Shown here: positions 19,912 through 27,525 of the stretch, piece after piece
Numbering within the stretch: the first letter of the stretch is position 1
How the letters are laid out: every line of letters starts with the position of its first letter
Source: Lysobacteraceae bacterium
GTDB lineage: Bacteria > Pseudomonadota > Gammaproteobacteria > Xanthomonadales > Xanthomonadaceae
Direction: 5' to 3'
NCBI GenBank assembly: GCA_021299355.1
Contig: JAJTGG010000002.1
Location: forward strand, 1-64,000
DNA: 64,000 nt
Made by a program: the position numbers and the translations under genes
Notes under the pieces: model-generated
What the model saw: the letters and a program-made list of their open reading frames with translations, nothing else
Told to the model about the DNA's origin: nothing
Database searches by the model: none

Positions 19912-20023
19912 GGATGGCTTATTTTAACAGATATCCGCGGCTTACTGCCGCAGCAGCACATGCACACACCCTGCCCGAACTTCAGGAAAAGACCATCGGT
20001 TTCGGATTGATCAAATCGCCATG

Positions 20024-20050
20024 AAAAAGCCGCCCATCGGGCGGCTTTTT
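20024..20050. terminator. Bidirectional-looking intrinsic terminator
   Basis: aaaaagccgcccatcgggcggcttttt. Confidence 0.85.
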
Positions 20051-20067
20051 CTACCCATACGCGGTAC

Positions 20068-21033
20068 TCAGATCTGCGGCACGAATAAACCGCGGCAACC
20101 ATCAACGATGATAATCTGGCCAGCGGCCTTATCTGCACTCATCTTTCCGGTACAGGTAGTCTTAGATTCCTGCTTGAACAGACGCGGCATGCCACAGGCC
20201 TCGAAATTCCAGGCACAGGCGGTCGGCTGGCGGTCACGGCTCGCGCATTTCAGGGGATTAGCGACATTGTAAGGACAGCTGACTTTGGGGGCAGCTACCG
20301 CCATCTGCGCACTTTGCTCGGCCTGGCGGCGCTGTTCGGCGATGAGTTGCCGCTCGGCCTGGGCAGCTTCTTTACGAGCTCTTGCGACTTCGACTTCGTC
20401 CATTTGTGCGTTTTGTTGAGCCTGGCGGCGTTCCTCCAATAATTCGCGTTCGGCCTTTAGGATTTCCTTGCGGGCCCGGGCGACCTCGGCTTCGGCCAGT
20501 AGGCGCTCGCGTTCGGCTTCGGCGGCAAACTGCGCATCGGCGGCGGCAATGCCGGCATCCTCGGCGGCGGCCATGGCGGCTTCATCCATACCCCCGCCAT
20601 TGGCGGCAGGCTCGCCCAATGCATCCGCTGCCGGCGCTTCGGCAGCGGCCTCGACGGCATCGTCGATGAATTCGAATGGACACTGGGCCTCGACAATCTG
20701 CCGCACCGTGCTTTCATCCAGACGGTTGGCATCGAAAAAATAGGTGAAGCGGTCGCTAGGCTTGAAGTCCTTCACCAGGGCATTGACTTCCCGGGTTTTG
20801 GCAATCAGCGCGGGGGATTTTCGCACCTTCTCGGAAAGCATTACCACAGCTTCCACAACTGCGGTATCGCGCTCGGCCGCAGCCAATGTTGCCGACATGG
20901 GCGGCAGTGTTTCCTTGATGCGGCAGACCTCGGACTTGACTTCACCGTTCAGACGATCGGCTTCCTTGGTTTTGTCGGCACAGCCCGCGGCCAGAACTAC
21001 GGCCAGCACGGCGATTGTTTTCAGAGTGTCCAT
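20068..21033 (-). CDS. Lipoprotein with coiled-coil and Cys-containing C-terminal domain, unknown function
   Basis: Lipobox-like VVLAAGCADK; Ala/Glu/Arg coiled coil; C-terminal SCPYNVANPLKC...ACAWNFEACGMPRLFKQESKTTCTG. Confidence 0.75.
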   Translation of the reverse strand: MDTLKTIAVLAVVLAAGCADKTKEADRLNGEVKSEVCRIKETLPPMSATLAAAERDTAVVEAVVMLSEKVRKSPALIAKTREVNALVKDFKPSDRFTYFFDANRLDESTVRQIVEAQCPFEFIDDAVEAAAEAPAADALGEPAANGGGMDEAAMAAAEDAGIAAADAQFAAEAERERLLAEAEVARARKEILKAERELLEERRQAQQNAQMDEVEVARARKEAAQAERQLIAEQRRQAEQSAQMAVAAPKVSCPYNVANPLKCASRDRQPTACAWNFEACGMPRLFKQESKTTCTGKMSADKAAGQIIIVDGCRGLFVPQI

Positions 21034-21048
21034 CGTGGTTTTCCCCGT

Positions 21049-21672
21049 TCAGGATTTCGGACGCAGATGTTCTTCGATGCGGTAAATCGCCGGAATCACC
21101 ATCAGGATGAAGATCAGCAGGATGGTGCCGATGATGACTGCAATTGAACCGCCCAGCAGATACATGCGCTGCATGGCACCGGCAGCCTCTTCGGCATCAT
21201 GGCGCGATATCACGTCCAAGATATTCTCGCCACAGAAAAATTCGCGGTTGAGATCCGGATTCTTGATGGCGGCCTCGGCGAAGTCATAGAAGTATTTTTC
21301 GACGAAACTGAAGTATTTGGAACGGGAAGAGGCTGAAAGACCGTTACCGACCAGCACATTGTAAGTCCCTGTCGGATCCGGACACTGGGCGGCCTTGATC
21401 GCCGCCTGCAGGTCCTTGCCGTACTCGTTCTCCACCGAAAGCCGCTCATTGGTGCCCTTGAAAGTATCGCTTGCGTCCTCCCCGGTGCTCCCACCATCCA
21501 TGTTGGCGACCCTAGCAAAGGACTCTTCGAAGCTTTCATAGTCCTTGCTGCCGGAAAAAAGCGTGGATGAGAACATGACGATGCCGCCCACCAAGGCAAC
21601 AAGCAAGACAAATGCCATGATGACCGAAACCACATTCACAATTCCGACACTATTAGCCCCCTCTCCGACCAT
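21049..21672 (-). CDS. Two-TM membrane protein with extracytoplasmic Cys-containing domain, unknown function
   Basis: N-terminal VIMAFVLLVALVGGIVMF and C-terminal GGSIAVIIGTILLIFILMVIP helices flanking a soluble domain; 15 nt upstream of the lipoprotein gene. Confidence 0.75.
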   Translation of the reverse strand: MVGEGANSVGIVNVVSVIMAFVLLVALVGGIVMFSSTLFSGSKDYESFEESFARVANMDGGSTGEDASDTFKGTNERLSVENEYGKDLQAAIKAAQCPDPTGTYNVLVGNGLSASSRSKYFSFVEKYFYDFAEAAIKNPDLNREFFCGENILDVISRHDAEEAAGAMQRMYLLGGSIAVIIGTILLIFILMVIPAIYRIEEHLRPKS

Positions 21673-21679
21673 CCCTCGG

Positions 21680-21780
21680 CGGCTTTAGAGATGATTGGCC
21701 TCCCATGTCCCGCTCTGTCTAAACGGGACGGCTTTAGAGATTACTCCTATTCCTCTGATGCCCCGCTCTGCTTAAACTGG
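21680..21780. repeat. Imperfect tandem duplication (about 50-bp unit) in the leader of 21049-21672
   Basis: Both units begin cggctttagagat and contain cccgctctg(t/c)(c/t)taaac; units start at 21680 and 21729. Confidence 0.75.
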
Positions 21781-21808
21781 CGGCCATAGTGCGGGGAATT
21801 TAAAAGCA

Positions 21809-22069
21809 ATGAACAGTCCGAACACGCATGTCCTGCGGATACTGAGCCATCCGGATACCTTCCGCAGGCCCTCATTGGTATTGAGCGCCCTGAAGATTTT
21901 CTTTCCGATGGATGTCGCAACGCAGTATTTCCTTCTGCTTGAAAAAGGAAATGCCGCCGATGTGCAGTTCGGTAGAACCCGGAGCGATCTGGCGATTCTT
22001 CGCCGCGGTCTGCAGGCTCAGGGCTTCCTGATTGAAGTCATCGACCAGCAAAAGACTTCGGAAAACTGA
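21809..22069 (+). CDS. Hypothetical small protein (86 aa)
   Basis: ORF not antisense to a better candidate over most of its length; 3' end overlaps the RCC1 gene convergently. Confidence 0.45.
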   Translation: MNSPNTHVLRILSHPDTFRRPSLVLSALKIFFPMDVATQYFLLLEKGNAADVQFGRTRSDLAILRRGLQAQGFLIEVIDQQKTSEN

Positions 22070-23267
22070 TTTCCACCGGCAGCCAGGGGCGCCCAGGGTC
22101 CCGCGCACCGAGCAGTTTGGCTTTGTTGCTGCCCCAGCAGTAGACTTTGTCGGCCATGGTCAAAGCGCACATTCCCCACTCGTTATAAGCCAGCTCGACC
22201 ACGGGCGCTTCCAGCGCAACGGGCATCGGGACCGGCACATTCGGGTAACGGGCGGGATCCTGGCCGGCCGAGCCGTGTTCGTTGTAACCCCAGCAGAAAA
22301 CCCGGCCTGACGCATCCAGCGCGCAGTTATGCGACGAGCCACTGCTGAGCTGGACGATGTTTTCAAGGCCGGGGACGGGTCCGGGACTCAGGCGCTGGGC
22401 ATCCTCGGCGGGGTTGCGCAGACCATCTCCGAGCTGGTTTTGGATGTTCGTACCCCAGCAATAGACGCGCTTGCTGACCGCAATCGCGCAGGTATGCAGA
22501 TAGCCCGGCGTGATCGTGGCCAATTTTTCGGGAAGATCCAAGACGCGCACCGATTGCATGCGGTCGGTGACGCTGCCGTCGCCAAGCGCACCCCTGCCAT
22601 TGAAACCCCAGCAGTAGGCCGCGCCCGAATCACCGACGGCGCAGGCATGGTGCGGTCCGAAGCCGAGATGGATCGCCGGCTCGGGAAGCGGCATCGGTTC
22701 CGGACGACTAAAGGTTCTGAATACCCGGGCGCGCTGCCGGCTGTTGCTTCGGCCGATGGCGCCCCAACAGAACACCTTGCCAGCGGCATCCAAGGCGCAC
22801 ATGCCGTCAAAGCCGGACGCGATGTGGACGATAGCTGACAACCCGGGAACCGTCATCGGACGGATGACGGGTTGCGCCCTGGTGCCGCCGTCGCCCATCA
22901 CACCCATGGCCGGATCGCCCCAGCACAGCACCTGTCCGGCCGTGGTCAGGGCACAGCTGTGATCGGCACCGCCCTCCATCATGCTGAATGGCCGGTTGAA
23001 AGGTATCGCCTGCGGTTCCGGCTGCAGTGCGAAGCGAGAATTGCCGAGCTGCCCTTTCAGATTATTGCCCCAACACCAGAGCGTGCCGTTCTGATCGTTC
23101 CGACAGAGGTGGTTTTCACCTTGATTGAGCCGGTGCAAGGTCATGCTCAGGACTTTGCCTGAAGCGGGTATCGGCACTCGAGTCTTATCTTCAAGCCGTC
23201 TGGAATCCATCAGCATCGTGATGAAAGCCACCAAACATATGGCATAGATCAGCAGATGGCGCTTCAT
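22038..23267 (-). CDS. RCC1-repeat seven-bladed propeller protein with N-terminal export/anchor helix
   Basis: Seven C-x9-CWG motifs (e.g. HSCALTTAGQVLCWG, HNCALDASGRVFCWG); N-terminal hydrophobic HLLIYAICLVAFITMLM; ATGA overlap with the kinase gene. Confidence 0.88.
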   Translation of the reverse strand: MKRHLLIYAICLVAFITMLMDSRRLEDKTRVPIPASGKVLSMTLHRLNQGENHLCRNDQNGTLWCWGNNLKGQLGNSRFALQPEPQAIPFNRPFSMMEGGADHSCALTTAGQVLCWGDPAMGVMGDGGTRAQPVIRPMTVPGLSAIVHIASGFDGMCALDAAGKVFCWGAIGRSNSRQRARVFRTFSRPEPMPLPEPAIHLGFGPHHACAVGDSGAAYCWGFNGRGALGDGSVTDRMQSVRVLDLPEKLATITPGYLHTCAIAVSKRVYCWGTNIQNQLGDGLRNPAEDAQRLSPGPVPGLENIVQLSSGSSHNCALDASGRVFCWGYNEHGSAGQDPARYPNVPVPMPVALEAPVVELAYNEWGMCALTMADKVYCWGSNKAKLLGARDPGRPWLPVEISFPKSFAGR

Positions 23268-24859
23268 CGCCGCGGCACCTGCACCAGAAACCCGATTTTC
23301 TTGAATGCCGGCTTCCGTCCGTGTCGGAGGATGCCACCGACCTGACGGGTTTTCTGGACCAAGCCATCAAGTCCGGTCGAGCCGATTTTATTGAAGTTGA
23401 AATACCGTTGAATGTCATTGTCACGGATGCTGCCGGCAAAGAGGATCTGATCGGCTCTTATGCGCATTCGCAGGTCAATCCAGCATTGATCGGCACGGCT
23501 ATGCCGAAGGATATTGGTCACCGACTCCTGGTAAAAGCGGTGGATGTAGGCATAGATTTCCGGCGGCACTTCGCTCCACGCGGGCGACTCCGGCGTGATG
23601 GTGAAATGGTAGCCGATTCTGGATCCGTGCAGGAGCTGGGCGATACGGCCGGAAGTAAGCTCTTGGCTGAGATAGGCGTAATTCATCGGTTGCCGGTCGA
23701 GGCTATTGAGCATGTTGCGGATACTGACGGAGGTCGACTCCAGCATTGCCGAACCTTTTTCGAAGGCACGCCTTGCGTTGGCGCTTTCCAGTGAATTCTC
23801 GAGCGACCGGATATAGATGCTGGCGGCGACCAGCCCCTGTCCGACCTCGTCATGCAGATCGCGCACGACTTTATCCATCCGTTCGTTAATGACCAGATTC
23901 TGGGAATACACGATATCCTGCATGCTGCGGATCAGAAGATCCTCGCGCTTTTTGGAGTCCGCCAGACTTTCCTGTGTCTGGTTCAGGCGGTTGATGAAAA
24001 ATGCGATGTAAAGGTTGAAGATGCACAGGAAAATCAGATAACTGATGGCGCCGTGCCAGGTGCTGAGCGTCCAGCCGTTATGCTGGCTGGAGAGGATGAG
24101 TACCGCCGAAAGACAGCCGACCCAGGTGGTGACCACCCCGAGCCGGTAGGCCGTGACCGCAAGCCCACCGATCACCAGCAGCAGCACCAGATAGATGAAG
24201 GATAGGTTGTTCAGTATTTCGAATACCGCCACACCCCCCCGATACAGCAGATACAGCAGAATCGGCATTGCCAACGCCATGGCGACCGACCCGCGCCTAT
24301 ATCCCGGATTATCAATGACATAGACAGCAAAGAACCCGAAGACGACCGCAGACAGGGAATAAATGGCCAGCGTGGCATAAGCGGCGCTGATCAGATAGAA
24401 GAAATCCCGCGGTTTGCTGAAATGCCCGAACACCAGCATGGCGGTGATGGTGGCCGCCGATATCGCGCCGATGAACAGCACATAGCGGGGGAAAATAGCC
24501 GGACGCTCACCTGCGGAGGATTTGATATCGCGGACCAAAAACCAGGCGGACAGGTAAGTCGTGGCGATGCCGACGAGGTGGGCCTGGTAGGCGATGGGGT
24601 CTAAGAAGTTATAAATTCCATAGCCCGGATTGATGGACACCATGGCGGCTTCCAGCAGGGCTGCGGGCAAATAGTAGCGGGCCGGAAGCCGCAGGATGAC
24701 AACCAACCGCAGACCGAACAGCGTGCTGATGTAGATGCCTTCGATATCACCGCCGATAAAAACCAAAAGGCTCAGCGCCAGAACGGCGATGATACTACCC
24801 TTGCTCATGGTTTCCGTTTTTGCTTTAAAGGCGCGATTCATAGATACAGGGTGCAACAA
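23264..24859 (-). CDS. MASE1-like multi-TM sensor histidine kinase, HisKA_3 (NarL/UhpB class)
   Basis: Many N-terminal TM helices; H-box DKVVRDLHDEVGQGLVAASIYIRSLE; N-box-like FYQESVTNILRHSRADQCWIDLR. Start may be 24805 (MSKGS). Confidence 0.85.
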   Translation of the reverse strand: MLHPVSMNRAFKAKTETMSKGSIIAVLALSLLVFIGGDIEGIYISTLFGLRLVVILRLPARYYLPAALLEAAMVSINPGYGIYNFLDPIAYQAHLVGIATTYLSAWFLVRDIKSSAGERPAIFPRYVLFIGAISAATITAMLVFGHFSKPRDFFYLISAAYATLAIYSLSAVVFGFFAVYVIDNPGYRRGSVAMALAMPILLYLLYRGGVAVFEILNNLSFIYLVLLLVIGGLAVTAYRLGVVTTWVGCLSAVLILSSQHNGWTLSTWHGAISYLIFLCIFNLYIAFFINRLNQTQESLADSKKREDLLIRSMQDIVYSQNLVINERMDKVVRDLHDEVGQGLVAASIYIRSLENSLESANARRAFEKGSAMLESTSVSIRNMLNSLDRQPMNYAYLSQELTSGRIAQLLHGSRIGYHFTITPESPAWSEVPPEIYAYIHRFYQESVTNILRHSRADQCWIDLRMRIRADQILFAGSIRDNDIQRYFNFNKIGSTGLDGLVQKTRQVGGILRHGRKPAFKKIGFLVQVPRR

Positions 24860-24952
24860 GGCGGATGCCGCTGCTATAAGAATTATTCCTATTGGCTTTT
24901 GACATCAAGTCATGGATTATGGCGACAGTGTTAATGGAATCTTAACTAAGGC

Positions 24953-25552
24953 ATGATACGGATTATCTTATTGGAAGACCATGCCATTGTCCGTGAGGGC
25001 GTCCGGTTTCTTCTCGACCAAGAAACCGATATGTCCGTTATCGCCGAATTCGATTCTCCAGAGCAGCTATTCGACGCGTTGCCCGGACTGGATACGGACA
25101 TCCTGATCACCGATCTGGATTTCGAGAAATTCAAAGGTATCGAGATTCTGCAGCATCCGTCTGCCATCACCAGCAAGTGCCGCACCATCGTACTGTCGAT
25201 GCATGGCGAAGCGCATCTGGTCAAGCGCGCGATGGATCTCGGCGTATTCGGCTACGTCACTAAATCCCGCGGTGCGCGGGAATTGGTGAATGCAATCAAC
25301 GAAGTGCACAATGGGCACTTCTACCTCAGCGACGACATACGCAACCAGATTGCCGCCACGCCACCGCATATCACCAAGCGCGAACGGGAAGTCCTGATGC
25401 TTCTGCTCAACGGCGAAACCGCGAAGGCTATCGGCGCACAGCTCGGTATTTCCGATAAGACCGTATACATCCATCGCGCCAGCCTAATGGAAAAATTCAG
25501 CGCCAAGACCCTTATCGAGCTCGGGCACAAAGCCCGCGAAGCCGGCATCTGA
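24953..25552 (+). CDS. NarL/FixJ family response regulator
   Basis: REC domain (LLEDHAIVREGV, ILITDLDF, GYVTKS) plus LuxR HTH (ITKREREVLMLLLNGETAKAIGAQLGISDKTVYIHRASLMEKF). Confidence 0.95.
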   Translation: MIRIILLEDHAIVREGVRFLLDQETDMSVIAEFDSPEQLFDALPGLDTDILITDLDFEKFKGIEILQHPSAITSKCRTIVLSMHGEAHLVKRAMDLGVFGYVTKSRGARELVNAINEVHNGHFYLSDDIRNQIAATPPHITKREREVLMLLLNGETAKAIGAQLGISDKTVYIHRASLMEKFSAKTLIELGHKAREAGI

Positions 25553-25665
25553 CTGCCGACACGGCTGGCGGCGCGTCCGGATGTCCGCCGCAACAACATG
25601 CCTCTAGACCGCCGCACGCGGCCTGCCCCCGAGCCGGCACCCCCCGCGGCCTGATCGGCGCGATG

Positions 25666-25698
25666 AAAAAAAGCCGGCATGCAAATGCCGGCTTTTTT
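25666..25698. terminator. Intrinsic terminator between the response regulator and rpoH
   Basis: aaaaaaagccggcatgcaaatgccggctttttt. Confidence 0.85.
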
Positions 25699-25716
25699 CA
25701 GAATCGCAGCAATTAA

Positions 25717-26580
25717 TCAAGCCGCGAATAGCGCCTTCATTTTCTTCAGGGCATTGGCTTCCAACTGGCGGATGCGTTCGGCGGATACGCCGTATTCATC
25801 GGCCAGTTCGTGCAGTGTGGCCTTATTCTTGGCCAGGAATCGCTTCTGCAGGATTTCGCGCGAACGCGCATCCAGAGCACCCAGACCTTCGCGCAGCAGT
25901 TCAAGCTGGTTGTCGTCGTGGCTGTCGCGCTCGTAGGCGGCGGCCGGATCGGCATTGGCAGCGACCAGATAGGCCGAGGGCGACGGCGGTGCGTGATCAT
26001 TGTCGTCATCGTCCGGAGCATCGAACGCAATATCCCGGCCGGAAAGGCGCGATTCCATTTCAAGCACTTCGCGTTCGGACACATTCAGATCCTTGGCGAC
26101 TGCGGAAACTTCGGCGGCATTCAGCCAACCCAGACGTTTTTTCGATTTGCGCAGATTGAAGAACAGTTTGCGTTGGGCCTTGGTGGTCGCGACCTTGACG
26201 ATGCGCCAGTTGCGCAGGATGAATTCGTGCATCTCGGCACGCACCCAGTGCACGGCGAAGCTGACCAAACGCACGCCCTGGTCGGGATCGAATCGCTTGA
26301 CCGCTTTCATCAGGCCGATGTTGCCTTCCTGGATCAGATCACCCATACCAAGGCCATAGCCCTGATAACCACGGGCGACATGCACCACGAAACGCAGATG
26401 CGCCATCACCAGATGGCGGGCGGCTTCAAGATCGTCGTTGTCGCGGTAGGCCCGCGCCAAGGCCTGCTCGTCCTCGACGGACAGCACCGGCACGCGGTTG
26501 ACCGCGTTGATGTAGGCATCCAATGAACCCAGGGCGCTGGGAATCGGAAGGCTGTGGCTGATTAAGGCTTTGCTGGTCAT
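25717..26580 (-). CDS. rpoH: RNA polymerase sigma-32 (heat shock) factor
   Basis: GMGDLIQEGNIGLMKAVKRFDPDQGVRLVSFAVHWVRAEMHEFILRNWRIVKVATTKAQRKLFFNLR, the RpoH box region. Confidence 0.97.
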   Translation of the reverse strand: MTSKALISHSLPIPSALGSLDAYINAVNRVPVLSVEDEQALARAYRDNDDLEAARHLVMAHLRFVVHVARGYQGYGLGMGDLIQEGNIGLMKAVKRFDPDQGVRLVSFAVHWVRAEMHEFILRNWRIVKVATTKAQRKLFFNLRKSKKRLGWLNAAEVSAVAKDLNVSEREVLEMESRLSGRDIAFDAPDDDDNDHAPPSPSAYLVAANADPAAAYERDSHDDNQLELLREGLGALDARSREILQKRFLAKNKATLHELADEYGVSAERIRQLEANALKKMKALFAA

Positions 26581-26605
26581 GGTCTCTTTACTCCTGACGG
26601 AAAGT

Positions 26606-26632
26606 TTAGCACTCTGGGCCTTAGAGTGCTAA
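26606..26632. promoter_or_regulatory. CIRCE element (HrcA operator) upstream of rpoH
   Basis: TTAGCACTC-tgggcctta-GAGTGCTAA: perfect 9-N9-9 match to the CIRCE consensus, 25 bp upstream of the rpoH start. Confidence 0.95.
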
Positions 26633-26713
26633 CCGCCCTGTAGAGTTCCCGTGAAGCCACCTTGGTCCACGCGCCACATAAACTATAATATTATTCAATA
26701 TCAATGAGTTAAT

Positions 26714-27391
26714 TTATAACCGCCAGTCCATAGGAGGCTGCCCACGGCCCTGAAGATAGCGGTTGGCGGCGGAAAAGTGTCCGCAGCCCAGAAATCCACG
26801 GTGTGCCGAAAGTGGCGAGGGGTGTGGCGCCCGCAGAATGCAGTGGCGGTTGCGGTCGATGCGGACGCCCTTGGCCTGGGCATAGGCACCCCAGAGCATG
26901 AATACCAGTCCGTCGCGCTGCGCGGACAGCGCACTGATGGCGCTATCGGTGAAAGCCTCCCAACCTTTGCCCTGATGCGAACCGGCCTTGCCGGCTTCCA
27001 CGGTCAATACGGCATTGAGCAACAGAACGCCCCGCTCCGCCCATGGCGTCAGGTTACCAGTGACGGGGCGCGGCAGACCGAGATCGCGCTCGATTTCCTT
27101 GAAAATATTCTGCAGCGAGGGCGGCGGCGGCACGCCGTCGGGCACGGAAAAACTCAGGCCGTGCGCCTGTCCAGACCCATGGTAGGGATCCTGGCCGAGA
27201 ATGACCACGCGTACCGCCTCGAATGGCGTACGGTTGAAGGCATTGAAAATCAGCGGGCCGGGCGGATGGATGACTCGGCCTTTGGCTTTTTCGGTACGCA
27301 GAAATGTGCTCAGGCCACGCATCGGAGCCGATGCCAAAGCCGCGCCCAGATAGCGCTGCCAGGATTCGGACAGCTGACCCTCGGCACTCAT
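26714..27391 (-). CDS. ung: Uracil-DNA glycosylase
   Basis: VVILGQDPYHGSGQAHGLSFSVPDGVPPPPSLQNIFKEI; LLLNAVLTVEAGKAGSHQGKGWE; APHPSPLSAHRGFLGCGHFS. Confidence 0.97.
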   Translation of the reverse strand: MSAEGQLSESWQRYLGAALASAPMRGLSTFLRTEKAKGRVIHPPGPLIFNAFNRTPFEAVRVVILGQDPYHGSGQAHGLSFSVPDGVPPPPSLQNIFKEIERDLGLPRPVTGNLTPWAERGVLLLNAVLTVEAGKAGSHQGKGWEAFTDSAISALSAQRDGLVFMLWGAYAQAKGVRIDRNRHCILRAPHPSPLSAHRGFLGCGHFSAANRYLQGRGQPPMDWRL

Positions 27392-27525
27392 CGCGAGCGC
27401 TGGCGATTCCGATCGATCAGATGAAGCAGATCCATGGCAAACAGCACATGACGGACCATCTTCGAGCCATCCACCATGACCGTGTGCGGATGCTGCAAAT
27501 CCAATGGCAGGAAGGCAAGCGCCAT
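27388..27525 (-). CDS. 45-aa small ORF between ftsX and ung
   Basis: MALAFLPLDLQHPHTVMVDGSKMVRHVLFAMDLLHLIDRNRQRSR; start overlaps the ftsX stop (TGATG), stop overlaps the ung start (ATGA). Not in the supplied ORF list (below its length cutoff). Confidence 0.65.
   Translation of the reverse strand: MALAFLPLDLQHPHTVMVDGSKMVRHVLFAMDLLHLIDRNRQRSR

Noticed and set aside
19835-25600. tRNA-Arg with adjacent accessory genes as an integrated island
   Set aside because: The accessory block lies on the 5' side of the tRNA; no integrase and no repeat of the tRNA 3' end was seen, so tRNA-site integration is not supported.
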